The translations under genes were made by a program, and so were the position numbers. A model generated the notes under the pieces. It saw only the letters and a list, made by a program, of their open reading frames with translations, had not been told where the DNA came from and did no database searches. DNA of 64,000 bases from Deinococcus sp. QL22 (GTDB taxonomy: Bacteria > Deinococcota > Deinococci > Deinococcales > Deinococcaceae): contig NZ_CP097153.1 of the NCBI RefSeq assembly GCF_023370075.1, positions 124,001 through 188,000 on the forward strand. The letters are read 5' to 3'. Of the stretch, positions 36,234-45,356 are shown piece after piece (within the stretch, counting starts at the first letter, position 1; the number at the start of each line of letters is the position of its first letter).

Positions 36234-38777
36234 ATGAAACGCGTTCCACAGGCCTCCTCTTCAATACGCAGCGGCTTCGTTCAAGTGCGTGGAGCGCGCG
36301 AACACAACCTCAAAAACGTGGATGTCGAGTTACCGCGTGACGCTCTGGTGGTGTTTACCGGCGTTTCTGGGTCAGGCAAATCGTCACTGGCCTTTGGCAC
36401 GCTCTATGCCGAGGCGCAGCGGCGCTATCTGGAATCGGTATCCCCGTATGCACGGCGGCTGTTTCATCAGGTGGGGGCGCCGGATGTCGACGCCATAGAG
36501 GGGCTGCCGCCCGCGGTGTCGCTGCAGCAGCAGCGCGGCTCACCCACGACGCGCTCGTCGGTGGGCAGCGTCAGCACCCTGTCCAACCTGTTGCGGATGC
36601 TGTATTCGCGGGCGGGTGACTACCCAGCCGGGCAAGGGCTCATTTATGCCGAAGGGTTCTCGCCCAATACGCCAGAGGGCGCCTGCCCGAGCTGTCACGG
36701 ACTGGGCCGAATCTATGACGTGACCGAGGCATCTATGGTGCCCGACGACTCGCTGACCATCCGGCAACGGGCCATCGCGGCTTGGCCGACGGCCTGGGGC
36801 GGCCAAAACCAGCGCGATATTCTGATAGCCCTGGGCTACGACGTCGACCGACCCTGGCGCGAGCTCCCGCAGGCAGACCGCAACTGGATTTTGTTTACCG
36901 ACGAGCAACCTGTGGTTCCCGTCTATCCAGGCTTGACGCCGGAAGAAACCAAACGCGCCCTGAAACGCAAATCGGAACCCAGTTATATGGGTACGTTCAC
37001 CAGTGCCCGCAGGCATGTGCTCCATACCTTTGCGACCACCCAGAGCGCCGCCATGAAAAAGCGGGCGGCCCAGTTCATGCTTAGCCGGGAGTGTCCCGCT
37101 TGCCACGGCAAGCGGCTGCGGCCAGAAGTCCTGAGCGTCACATTCGCGGGGCTGGACATCGCTGACTTGTCACGCTTGCCCCTCCAGCGCGTCTCGGAAC
37201 TGCTCACGCCGTTTGCGCGGGGCACGGCCAGCGGGCAGGCCCAGCGGGAAGCGGCACACCCCGAGCAAGTGATGGCCCTTCAGCGCATGGCTGAAGATCT
37301 GGTGGCGCGGCTGGACGTCTTGCTGGATTTGGGCCTCGACTACCTGACCTTGGAGCGCAGCACACCCACCCTCTCGCCCGGCGAATTGCAGCGGCTCCGC
37401 CTGGCAACCCAGCTGTATTCCAATCTGTTCGGCGTTGTGTATGTGCTCGATGAGCCCTCTGCCGGGCTGCATCCCGCCGATACCGAGGCGCTCCTGGCCG
37501 CGCTTGACCGCCTGAAGGCCGGGGGCAATTCCCTGTTTGTGGTCGAACATGATCTGGAGGTGGTGCGCCGGGCCGACTGGCTGATTGACGTGGGGCCAGC
37601 GGCAGGCGAGCAGGGCGGCCAAATCCTGTACAGCGGCCCCCCGGCGGGCCTGGCCGACGTGGCACAGTCGCAGACTGGACGCTATCTGTTCGGCCAGGTC
37701 ACTGCGCCGCCGCGCCCTGCCAGGTCTCCCAGCGGTTGGTTGCACCTCAGCGGCGCCGCCCGCAACAACCTGAACGGAGTGGATGCGGCCTTTCCACTGG
37801 GGGTCTTGACCAGCGTCACCGGGGTATCCGGGTCAGGCAAATCCAGCCTGGTCAGCGGCGTGCTGGTGGAGGTACTGGCCGCCCACCTACATCAGGATGT
37901 GCCTGCCCCGGAAGACGCCGAGCTGGATGACGGGGCCCCGACCACGCTCGGCGGCACGCTGACCGGCGACCTGACCCAGGTTCGGCGGCTGGTGCAAGTG
38001 AACCAGAAGCCGATCGGCCGCACCCCAAGGTCGAATATGGCGACGTACACCGGGCTGTTCGACCACGTCCGCAAACTGTTTGCCGCCACGCCGCTGGGCC
38101 GCGCTCGCGGCTACGATGCGGGCCGCTTTTCTTTCAACGTCAAGGGAGGGCGCTGCGAGCACTGTCAGGGTGAAGGCTTTGTGATGGTGGAATTGCTGTT
38201 CTTGCCCAGCGTGTACGCGCCTTGTCCGGTCTGTCAGGGCACGCGCTACAGCGCCGAAACCCTGGAAGTGCAGTACCGGGGCCACAGTGTGGCAGGCGTC
38301 CTGCAAATGACCGTCGATGAGGCTGGGCATTTTTTTACGCAGGAAGCGCCGATTTTCCGCTCGCTGGAGGTCTTGCGGGAAGTGGGCCTGGGCTATTTGC
38401 GGCTGGGCCAACCTGCCACTGAGCTATCGGGCGGCGAGGCGCAGCGCATCAAATTGGCCACCGAACTGCAGCGGGCCGGGCGCGGCAATACCCTGTACGT
38501 ACTCGACGAGCCGACCACTGGGCTGCATCCTGCCGATGTCGACCGCCTGACCAGGCAGCTGGACGGATTGGTGGCGGCAGGAAACACTGTCATCGTGGTC
38601 GAACATGACCTCCAGGTCATTGCCAGCAGCGACTGGGTCATCGACCTTGGCCCTGGGGCAGGCGATGGCGGCGGGCAAGTGGTGGCCGTGGGCACACCAG
38701 CCGAGGTCGCCCAAGCTGCCCACAGCCGGACGGCTCCTTATCTGGCCCGGTACTTGGCGCTGGAACAGCAGAAGTAG
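36234..38777 (+). CDS. uvrA2: UvrA2-type excinuclease ATPase
   Basis: 847 residues, shorter than UvrA (about 940-1000). Two ABC ATPase halves: Walker [10 protein letters not shown] at about residue 43 and again at about 523; signature [12 protein letters not shown] (degenerate) in the first half and [12 protein letters not shown] in the second; Walker [12 protein letters not shown] and [11 protein letters not shown]. Zinc-finger pairs [24 protein letters not shown] and CPVCQGTR are intact. Reduced insertion compared with UvrA fits UvrA2, which lacks the UvrB-binding domain and in Deinococcus and Streptomyces is tied to damage tolerance or export/resistance to DNA-binding drugs. An MFS exporter follows 161 bp downstream. 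Confidence 0.93.
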   Translation: MKRVPQASSSIRSGFVQVRGAREHNLKNVDVELPRDALVVFTGVSGSGKSSLAFGTLYAEAQRRYLESVSPYARRLFHQVGAPDVDAIEGLPPAVSLQQQRGSPTTRSSVGSVSTLSNLLRMLYSRAGDYPAGQGLIYAEGFSPNTPEGACPSCHGLGRIYDVTEASMVPDDSLTIRQRAIAAWPTAWGGQNQRDILIALGYDVDRPWRELPQADRNWILFTDEQPVVPVYPGLTPEETKRALKRKSEPSYMGTFTSARRHVLHTFATTQSAAMKKRAAQFMLSRECPACHGKRLRPEVLSVTFAGLDIADLSRLPLQRVSELLTPFARGTASGQAQREAAHPEQVMALQRMAEDLVARLDVLLDLGLDYLTLERSTPTLSPGELQRLRLATQLYSNLFGVVYVLDEPSAGLHPADTEALLAALDRLKAGGNSLFVVEHDLEVVRRADWLIDVGPAAGEQGGQILYSGPPAGLADVAQSQTGRYLFGQVTAPPRPARSPSGWLHLSGAARNNLNGVDAAFPLGVLTSVTGVSGSGKSSLVSGVLVEVLAAHLHQDVPAPEDAELDDGAPTTLGGTLTGDLTQVRRLVQVNQKPIGRTPRSNMATYTGLFDHVRKLFAATPLGRARGYDAGRFSFNVKGGRCEHCQGEGFVMVELLFLPSVYAPCPVCQGTRYSAETLEVQYRGHSVAGVLQMTVDEAGHFFTQEAPIFRSLEVLREVGLGYLRLGQPATELSGGEAQRIKLATELQRAGRGNTLYVLDEPTTGLHPADVDRLTRQLDGLVAAGNTVIVVEHDLQVIASSDWVIDLGPGAGDGGGQVVAVGTPAEVAQAAHSRTAPYLARYLALEQQK

Positions 38778-38938
38778 GCAGGGATCACCGGCGACCCCTC
38801 CGCACTGGACACCGTGTTGAACCACAGCCCCATCGGGGGCGTTCCTCTAACAGAAACAAGAATGAAGGCGGCTTGCTCTGAGGTGTTGCCCGCTTGCCGT
38901 GTAGATAGGGATAGGGTAGGAGCGCGGAGATCTCCCTG

Positions 38939-40207
38939 TTGCCTGTTCAGACTCGCCCCGATCCCTATGCCGCCCTGCGGTTTGCTGACTTCCGTGCCCT
39001 GTTGGTTGCCAGTGTGGGGTCGTCGTTGGCAAGCCGCATGATGGCGGTGGCTATTGGCTATCAGGTGTATGCGCTGACACGCGACCCGTTGGCACTGGGG
39101 TGGTTGGGCCTGGTTGAGGCTGTTCCGGCGCTGGGGTTGGCCCTGTTGGGCGGCCACTACGCCGACCGGCTGGATCGCCGCAGCATTTTGCTGATCACGC
39201 GGGCGGTCTTTACCCTCTGCGCCGCGCTGCTGTCGGTGGTGTCCTACCGGGAAGGGCCAGAAACGTTGATCTTGCTCTACAGCTTGGTGTTTATGGCAGG
39301 TGTAGCTCGGGGGTTTGGCGATCCAGCGGCGTCTGCTTTTGAAACCCGGATCGTACCTGCCACCGCGTTTCTGAACGCTTCGTCTTGGCTGGGCAGTGTG
39401 GGACAGGCCAGTTCAATCATCGGGCCAACGCTGGGCGGCTTGTTGCTGGCCTCCTGGAGCGCCGCCGGAACCTACGCACTGGTCGCGGCATTGGCGCTGG
39501 CCTCTTGGGTGGGCCTGTGGCGCATCAGCCCAAGACCGCAGCCTGCGCCGCCCGAACAAGAAAGCATGCGCAGCAGTATCCTCAGCGGGCTGAAGTTCGT
39601 ACGCCGCGACCCTGTGATCTTGGGATCCATGGCCCTTGACCTGTTTGCCGTGCTGTTTGGAGGCGTAGTGGCGCTGCTCCCTATTTTCGCCACCGATATC
39701 CTGAAGGTGGGACCGAGTGGCCTGGGCCTGATGCTGGCCGCCCCCGCCGCCGGAGCCTTGCTGGTCATGCTGTGGGCCGCCCGCTTTCCACCCGTGCGCA
39801 ACAGTGGACGGATATTGCTGCTGGGCGTTGCGGGATTCGGTGTCAGCATCATCGTGTTCGCGCTGTCACAGACCTTGTTCCTATCGCTGGTGGCGCTGTT
39901 CTTTACTGGAGTCTTTGACGGCGTGAATATGGTGATTCGCAAGGCCATCTTGCGCCTGAGAACGCCTGACCATATGCGGGGAAGGGTGGCCGCCGTCAGC
40001 CTGTTGTTTATTGGGTCGAGCAATGAACTGGGCGCACTGGAAAGTGGTGTGGCCGCCAGCGCCTTCGGGACAGTACGTTCTGTGTGGCTGGGCGGCGTCG
40101 TTACCCTTGTGGTGGTCGGTGCGGTGGCCCTACGCGTGCCCAGTCTCCGCAGGCTGCACCTGGACGCCCCCGAAGCTGAACCGGAACGCCCGTTGCCTGC
40201 TGACTGA
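38939..40207 (+). CDS. MFS transporter (EntS/MFS_3 type)
   Basis: 422 residues from TTG 38939 with GGAG upstream. About twelve membrane segments; typical entries are FRALLVASVGSSLASRMMAV, the loop GGHYADRLDRRSILL (MFS motif A-like) and VALLPIFATDILKVGPSGLG. The family exports siderophores, macrolides or other small molecules with protons. Its place after uvrA2 makes drug efflux a reasonable guess but not shown. Hydrophilic C-terminal tail. Confidence 0.92.
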   Translation: MPVQTRPDPYAALRFADFRALLVASVGSSLASRMMAVAIGYQVYALTRDPLALGWLGLVEAVPALGLALLGGHYADRLDRRSILLITRAVFTLCAALLSVVSYREGPETLILLYSLVFMAGVARGFGDPAASAFETRIVPATAFLNASSWLGSVGQASSIIGPTLGGLLLASWSAAGTYALVAALALASWVGLWRISPRPQPAPPEQESMRSSILSGLKFVRRDPVILGSMALDLFAVLFGGVVALLPIFATDILKVGPSGLGLMLAAPAAGALLVMLWAARFPPVRNSGRILLLGVAGFGVSIIVFALSQTLFLSLVALFFTGVFDGVNMVIRKAILRLRTPDHMRGRVAAVSLLFIGSSNELGALESGVAASAFGTVRSVWLGGVVTLVVVGAVALRVPSLRRLHLDAPEAEPERPLPAD

Positions 40208-40379
40208 AACGCGCCTGCTGTGCCACCCCAATTGTCTTGCCCTGCAACGCGCCAACCAAGGTGCCCTGGTCGGGACAGCACAAGGTCAGCGGCTGCCCTG
40301 CCTGGTCAACGCGGTTCCAGACGGCACCTGAACCCCGCAGAACTGCCTCATGGAAGTGCTGGCCAGCGTTGGGGGGGAG

Positions 40380-40608
40380 TCAAGGTGTGACGCGCTCCGG
40401 CTCCCGCCGTAAGCCTGCCAGACCCGCCAAGCCCAACACGCCCAGCCAGCTCCAGTCAAATCCGTCATCGTTGTTATTGGTGGTGGTGTCGGTCGTGGGC
40501 GTGTCAGTGGTGTCCGTGATGTCTGGCGCGAACGCGGGCGTGGCCGGGGTCAAGGTTGGAGTGCCCACAAAAACTGGACGGCGTGAAGTAGAGACCAAGG
40601 CTCGCCTG
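40380..40608 (-). pseudogene. C-terminally anchored surface protein, 3' fragment
   Basis: Minus strand: TPTLTPATPAFAPDITDTTD, TPTTDTTTNNNDDGFDWSWL, GVLGLAGLAGLRREP. A Thr/Pro/Asp linker, then a short GLxGLxGL membrane anchor and Arg end, as in WGxxGxxG-type sorting tails. Everything upstream is cut off by the IS3-type end at 40609. Confidence 0.6.
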
Positions 40609-40653
40609 AGCCGAGGCTCTCCTCGAAGTTGTCCAAACATTGGGGCCAGCCCA
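40609..40653 (-). repeat. 45-bp IS3-type end, copy 2
   Basis: Matches 8926-8970 at 42 of 45 positions, same orientation. It truncates the surface-anchor gene. Confidence 0.6.
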
Positions 40654-40957
40654 ACCGTATGAGCGCAGATATCACTGCACAGGGAAGTGGAGTGAACATA
40701 TCGTGCAGATACACAGGCGCGGATGTGTGCCGGGGTGGGCGGATTCCGTCTTACAGTGCAGTGAGGCAACATCACCCTTTGTGGTGATGCCCGGATGCGG
40801 TAGGTCACCTATTCTGGCCATCATGCCGCTGAAATCACTGTCTAACCGTCTGGGCCACTCTTGATCTGCTGGCAACGGTGACGCGCTGATCAGCCCTCTC
40901 CTCTCATCCTCCTCAATCCACGTTCTGTCTGCGTTTTGTGGTTCTCAAGGAGACCTG
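40654..40957. other. intergenic region
   Basis: No gene. Presumably carries the promoter for the secreted protein at 40958; no clear boxes recognised. Confidence 0.35.
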
Positions 40958-41437
40958 ATGATTCGTTTGACGATGCTCACCGCCATGCTCATTCTCTGCT
41001 CCACCGCTAGAGCGGCTGCGACCACTCAGGCCGCCATTTTGACGGCAGTTCAGTCCAGTGGATCGATCTCCAAGACGCTGACGCTCGACTTTATAGAGCT
41101 TTACCGGGACAGCCCCACAGACATTGCGCGTGCCATCCGGGCGCGGCGCGTGGTCTCTCAACAAGAGTTCTGGCTTAAAGCGCCCGGCGGATTGATGACC
41201 TTCAATACAAACCCTCAACTGCGTAAGTTGAAGACCACTCCTCGAACAACTTATGAGTTGCAATGTTTGAATACCCAGCAGAGTATCCGCCCACTACGCG
41301 TTTCTGAGGCGACCTTTTTCCGTGCCTGGCAAGGCAGCACCACCTGCTGGCCACTGGAGGTCGCCAACAGAATGGTCGTGGAATTGACTGTTGAAGGCGC
41401 TGCCATCGTCAAGATCACGCAGGTCTATCTCCCATAA
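40958..41437 (+). CDS. secreted hypothetical protein
   Basis: 159 residues with AAGGAGA upstream of the ATG. Signal peptide MIRLTMLTAMLILCSTARAA. Mature part holds two Cys (ELQCLN, TTCWPL) that may pair. End strand VELTVEGAAIVKITQVYLP. No family recognised. Followed 72 bp later by another secreted protein of similar size with its own ribosome site; the pair may be co-transcribed. Confidence 0.7.
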   Translation: MIRLTMLTAMLILCSTARAAATTQAAILTAVQSSGSISKTLTLDFIELYRDSPTDIARAIRARRVVSQQEFWLKAPGGLMTFNTNPQLRKLKTTPRTTYELQCLNTQQSIRPLRVSEATFFRAWQGSTTCWPLEVANRMVVELTVEGAAIVKITQVYLP

Positions 41438-41509
41438 GTCCCCTTGTGCTGGCGATCCGTATAACCGATTGACTCGGCAACACCAACGACTGTTCCAAAG
41501 GAGCACGCC

Positions 41510-42064
41510 TTGAAACGAACCCTCATGACCCTCTTGCTCGTCGCCACCAGCTTCGCCGGCGCAGCAGCCACCCCTTTCGACCGTCTGTTCCCCAGTGTGC
41601 GTGTCATCACCCGGGCAGGTGACTTCCGAGCAGGGGAAGCTTACGGCGCGTACCAGTACCGCCTCACCCCCAGTACCACGTTCGACGTCTCTTACCAGCT
41701 GCGCCTCACCACCGCACAGCAGGTCGCCCGCATCCAAACGGTGACGTTCTCTGTGCTCCCACAAGGGCCAGACGTGTCTGCCCTCAAGGCCGCGCCGCGC
41801 CGGGTCACGGCGCAGCTGTTCGCGACGGTGGCACAGCAATGTTTCGGGATGCGCTCTGAGCGCGTCCCCGCTCTTCAAGCCTGGGTTCAGCGCACCGCTA
41901 CCAGCGGTGACATGGCCAGCAACAGTGTTCAGTTTGGCCCCGTCAAGCTGGCCTTCGAGCGCACGCAGAGTTCTGGGGCAGGCTACTACGACCTCAGCTA
42001 CACCTTCGGGCGAGACGGCAGCCCCGGCAGTGCTTCCTGGGCCGCGTACTGCACCTTTTTCTGA
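41510..42064 (+). CDS. secreted hypothetical protein
   Basis: 184 residues from TTG 41510 with AAAGGAG upstream. Signal peptide MKRTLMTLLLVATSFAGAAA. Mature part is beta-rich (TFDVSYQLRLTTAQQVARIQ, KLAFERTQSSGAGYYDLSYT) with two Cys, QQCFGM and the penultimate AYCTFF. No family recognised. Non-coding sequence follows to 42447 with nothing I can support. Confidence 0.7.
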   Translation: MKRTLMTLLLVATSFAGAAATPFDRLFPSVRVITRAGDFRAGEAYGAYQYRLTPSTTFDVSYQLRLTTAQQVARIQTVTFSVLPQGPDVSALKAAPRRVTAQLFATVAQQCFGMRSERVPALQAWVQRTATSGDMASNSVQFGPVKLAFERTQSSGAGYYDLSYTFGRDGSPGSASWAAYCTFF

Positions 42065-42447
42065 GCACGAAGAGCCTCTGGAGGCGTGACCTGCCTGCAC
42101 GGATGTTGCTAGGCGGGTGAGCAGTGTCTCAGGCTGGAAGAGCGACGCGAGCACCGGCACTTCCCCTGTTTCCCATCTAGGGGTACGCTGGGCTGTTCCT
42201 CCACTACACGTTCGGATTCTCCCCTCACAGTCAGAAAGTGCCGACTCGGCGCATTCTCAGCACTTGTCTAGGGAAGCTCCAGGCAACAGTACTGGGCCAT
42301 CGAAGAAGGTGTCTTCCCGGCTGGCGCCGGTCAAGGCCCAGCGCGGGGAGGACTGGGGGATTGAGCGTTTCCCGGTCTAGCTCGGGAAAGCCTTCACTTT
42401 GCGCTTCGTAGCACCCTTAAACCACCCCCTTGATGCCTGCAGCAGGC

Positions 42448-42972
42448 TCAGGGAGTTTGCGCTTCCAAGTATTCGGCCAAGCGATCCCACGTTTGGGTGA
42501 TGCCGTGCAACATCCCCATGTCCATCACGGTCTGTAAGGCTGCAGCAGTCGCGTAGGAGCCGCGGTTGGTGACTTTGGTGCCGCCTTCAACCTCCTCAAA
42601 AGTCAGCGTTGAGAGGGTGGGCGGCAACTCCGCGTTGATCTGACCTTCAGCATCGGAAAAGTAGTCGGTGTATACGATGCGGGCCGGAGCTTCGATGTCC
42701 TGATAGATACCCAGTCCCCATGACTCCATACCGTAAAACTCTCCCTGAGTTTCGTCCACGCATTTCATGCAGTAATGCCAGCGTCCACCCGGACGAAAAT
42801 CAACGGTGCAGACGGGCAATTCCCAGCCTCTGGGTCCCCACCACTGACTCAACTGCTCTGGCGTTGAAAACGCAGCAAAGACCAGTGGGCGGGGCGCCCT
42901 AAACACACGCTCAAGAATGAGGTCGGTTCCGGCTTCAACTCTGGACGTCATGGCAGTGGCGGGACGGGTCAT
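42448..42972 (-). CDS. SRPBCC/AHSA1-family protein
   Basis: 174 residues of the START-like AHSA1 fold: LERVFRAPRPLVFAAFSTPE, QWWGPRGWELPVCTVDFRPG, ESWGLGIYQDIEAPARIVYT, TLTFEEVEGGTKVTNRGSYA. The family forms a hydrophobic pocket and is usually found beside ArsR regulators. Here an ArsR gene ends 32 bp upstream on the same strand, so the two form an operon. Ligand and role unknown; possibly ligand scavenging or detoxification. Confidence 0.92.
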   Translation of the reverse strand: MTRPATAMTSRVEAGTDLILERVFRAPRPLVFAAFSTPEQLSQWWGPRGWELPVCTVDFRPGGRWHYCMKCVDETQGEFYGMESWGLGIYQDIEAPARIVYTDYFSDAEGQINAELPPTLSTLTFEEVEGGTKVTNRGSYATAAALQTVMDMGMLHGITQTWDRLAEYLEAQTP

Positions 42973-43004
42973 AAGAACCTCCGAAATGGGGAAAGTTACT
43001 GTGG

Positions 43005-43370
43005 TTACGGGTCAGTAGGCAGGGCGAGCGGTGGAGGAGCGTCAGGGCTGTTGGGCTGCTGGAGCCGCTGTAAATGGGTGTCAAGTTGGTCGAAGCGATC
43101 TGCCCAGAGGGATCGGTAGGAACCGATCCAATCGTCCAAGTCCTGAAAAGGCTGGACGCGTAACCGATAGATGCGCCGGTTGGCGATGGCTTCGGCTTCG
43201 ACCAGACCCGCGTCACTGAGGACGCGAAGGTGCTTAGACGCTTGGGGCTGGCGAATCTGAAGACGCAGAGCAATTTCACCGACCGTGAAGGGCCCCTGGC
43301 GCAACAGTTCAATGATGTGAAGCCGGGTTGGTTCGGCCAGCGCGCTCAGGGTCGCGGAATCCACGGTCAT
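43005..43370 (-). CDS. ArsR-family transcriptional regulator
   Basis: 121 residues: MTVDSATLSALAEPTRLHII, GEIALRLQIRQPQASKHLRV, LSDAGLVEAEAIANRRIYRL. Winged helix of the ArsR/SmtB fold without the metal-binding Cys cluster (no CVC in helix 3), so probably it senses something other than arsenic-type metals. It leads the AHSA1 operon and is likely autoregulated through the palindrome in its promoter. Proline-rich tail. Confidence 0.93.
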   Translation of the reverse strand: MTVDSATLSALAEPTRLHIIELLRQGPFTVGEIALRLQIRQPQASKHLRVLSDAGLVEAEAIANRRIYRLRVQPFQDLDDWIGSYRSLWADRFDQLDTHLQRLQQPNSPDAPPPLALPTDP

Positions 43371-43411
43371 GCTTCCTCCTTTCCCTCAAGAGGGTAGGTT
43401 GAACTGCCATC

Positions 43412-43440
43412 AATATACCATACTGGGAATATTCCCGCAA
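43412..43440 (-). promoter_or_regulatory. arsR promoter with palindromic operator
   Basis: Minus strand TTGCGG (43435-43440), 17-bp spacer, TATATT (43412-43417). The spacer contains the perfect palindrome GGGAATATTCCC (43425-43436), well placed for repression by the ArsR protein. Confidence 0.65.
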
Positions 43441-43755
43441 GAGGACATACGCTTCCTCGGTGATCGTTCGATCCGGTCAGGTGATGCCTGTGCCAAGCCC
43501 AAGTTGCCATGGTGTGGCTACCCTCAGCGCGGCGTGTTTGGGCCGCCAATCTTCTCCAGCGCCAGGGCGCGCGAGGGCGGCCTCGCCAAAAGCCGCTTGG
43601 CCTGTGGAGGTGAGGCTTCAAGGGTCGCACGAGAGCGGGAACTTCTGTTCCCGCTCAGAGGAATTCCCTTAGCGAACGCTGAAATGTTGGCCAAATCCTA
43701 TGAGTACTCTCGCTCAGCGAAACAACTCGCGCAGCGTTCAAGTGGACGTCTTGAT

Positions 43756-43944
43756 CTACAGGGGCACGGCATCCGAGGGCCAGTACAGGCCACTGAGGTG
43801 TTCGCGGTCACCTGTCCGGAGCTTAAAGAGGGCGGCGACGGTTTGACCGTTAGCCGGCTGAAGACCTTCGAGTTTCAAGGCGTCAATGATGGCGAGGTCT
43901 GAGGGATAGGTTTGTTGGTAGGTGGGGATTCTATCTTTAGGCAT
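43756..43944 (-). CDS. 62-residue hypothetical protein
   Basis: MPKDRIPTYQQTYPSDLAII, DALKLEGLQPANGQTVAALF, KLRTGDREHLSGLYW. GGAAGAG stands before the ATG. Helical, hydrophilic. Unknown; might be a small plasmid-type gene. 43441-43755 holds no other gene I can support. Confidence 0.45.
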   Translation of the reverse strand: MPKDRIPTYQQTYPSDLAIIDALKLEGLQPANGQTVAALFKLRTGDREHLSGLYWPSDAVPL

Positions 43945-44305
43945 GACGGGACTCTTCCGCCGGCTCTAGCGCGGGCCCAGGCGGGCACACAGTATCCCTC
44001 AGTGGAGAGGGGGCCGAACGTGGGCTGGAGAGAGTGCGGGCTCATCACGCTGAAGCACTTGGTGTTCGGCCAGCCGCGGGCGAAACCATCCTGGTCTCAA
44101 ACAGCAGCTTGAGCCTCCGCTGTTCCCCACACCAGCCTTCCGATGCAGTTGGCGAATGGCTCAGCCGCTGACCCTGGGTGATGTTCCTTGATCCGAGGGC
44201 CGTTCACGAGTGCGGCGGCGCCCACGGCTCGTCCCTCACGCCTTTGGCTCAGGTGCTTCCAAGCCGGACGTGTCCCGAAGGACCGAGGTTTAGGGCCGTG
44301 AACGT
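43945..44305. other. intergenic region
   Basis: No gene or clear signal seen. Confidence 0.35.
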
Positions 44306-45043
44306 TTACTCGGGCCGTGCAGCCACCAGGCGCTGGAGCGTCAGGGCATTGTCCACTGCAGCGCCCGACGCCGTGTTGTCAAAGACCACCCACACCCGAT
44401 CCGCCGCGTGTCCATGAAGCGTGCGGGTCAGGCCCAGAAGGGTCTCCTCGGCGTAGCTGGAGGCGTAGATTCTCGGCGAGCCGTGCCACCGGTAGTAAGT
44501 GGTCTCCCCGAACCCACCCGGCACGGCCGCCCCGGGCGTCACCAACGGATCAGCCGCCACGCGCCCAATGCTGAACGTGGCCAACAGCTCGTCCGCTTCG
44601 GGCGTGAACCAGGACGGATGCCGGGGTTCGCACACCACCGGCACGGGCGTGATCCGCCGGAGGGCCTGAAAGAACGTGCGGGCCAGCTCAGAAGCAAACA
44701 CCAGGCTGGGGGGCAACTGGACGAGGAGGCACCCCAGCTTGTGCCCCAGGCCACCCGCCTCACTGAGGAAGACCGACAGCAGGGGCTCACACCCGTGTAA
44801 CCGTGCGTCATGGGTGATGGTTCTGGGGAGCTTGACACTGAACCTGAAGGCGTCTGGAACCGTGTCGGCCCAGCGTTGGTAGGTGCTCTGGCGATGGGGG
44901 CGGTAGAACGAGGAGTTGATCTCGACCGCGTTCAGGCGGGTGGCATACCGCTGCAGCACGCTCTCGCCCGGACCGAAGAGGGAACGCTGGCCACTGGCGA
45001 TGTTCCAACCGGCACAGCCGAGGTACAGGGAGGAGTCCGGCAT
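44306..45043 (-). CDS. DUF72 family protein
   Basis: 245 residues from ATG 45043; the frame is open to 45145 with two other Mets, so the start is uncertain. Motifs of the YecE/DUF72 TIM-barrel: LYLGCAGWNIASG, LNAVEINSSFYRPHRQSTYQ, FRFSVKLPRTITHDARL, PVVCEPRHPSWF, YYRWHGSPRIYASSYAEETL, WVVFDNTASGAAVDNAL. Function of the family is unknown. Not obviously linked to its neighbours. Confidence 0.9.
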   Translation of the reverse strand: MPDSSLYLGCAGWNIASGQRSLFGPGESVLQRYATRLNAVEINSSFYRPHRQSTYQRWADTVPDAFRFSVKLPRTITHDARLHGCEPLLSVFLSEAGGLGHKLGCLLVQLPPSLVFASELARTFFQALRRITPVPVVCEPRHPSWFTPEADELLATFSIGRVAADPLVTPGAAVPGGFGETTYYRWHGSPRIYASSYAEETLLGLTRTLHGHAADRVWVVFDNTASGAAVDNALTLQRLVAARPE

Positions 45044-45356
45044 GTCCAATGGTGACATGTGGCGTTGGGTAGCGCTCACCGCGTGGTGTGGCATTGATGA
45101 GAGGCAAGACGACATCCCCCTCGGGCGGCCATGTTGACCGTTCATTCCCTACCGGTCGTGACGCTGGGCCTGGTAATGCTGGCCGTCGCGGGTGATCGGG
45201 GCACGATTTTCTCCCCATGCACCTGTGTCCCTGCCTGCTTCGCCCTGATGGCCACAGGCCTAGTCCCGTGGCCTACTCCACCCATCGTTTCACCCACCCT
45301 CGGCAGAATGGTCGCGGGCGCATTCGCTCTGCCGGCTCTGCAAAGGGAGAGCCGTC
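45044..45356. other. intergenic region
   Basis: No gene supported between DUF72 and the kinase. Confidence 0.35.
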
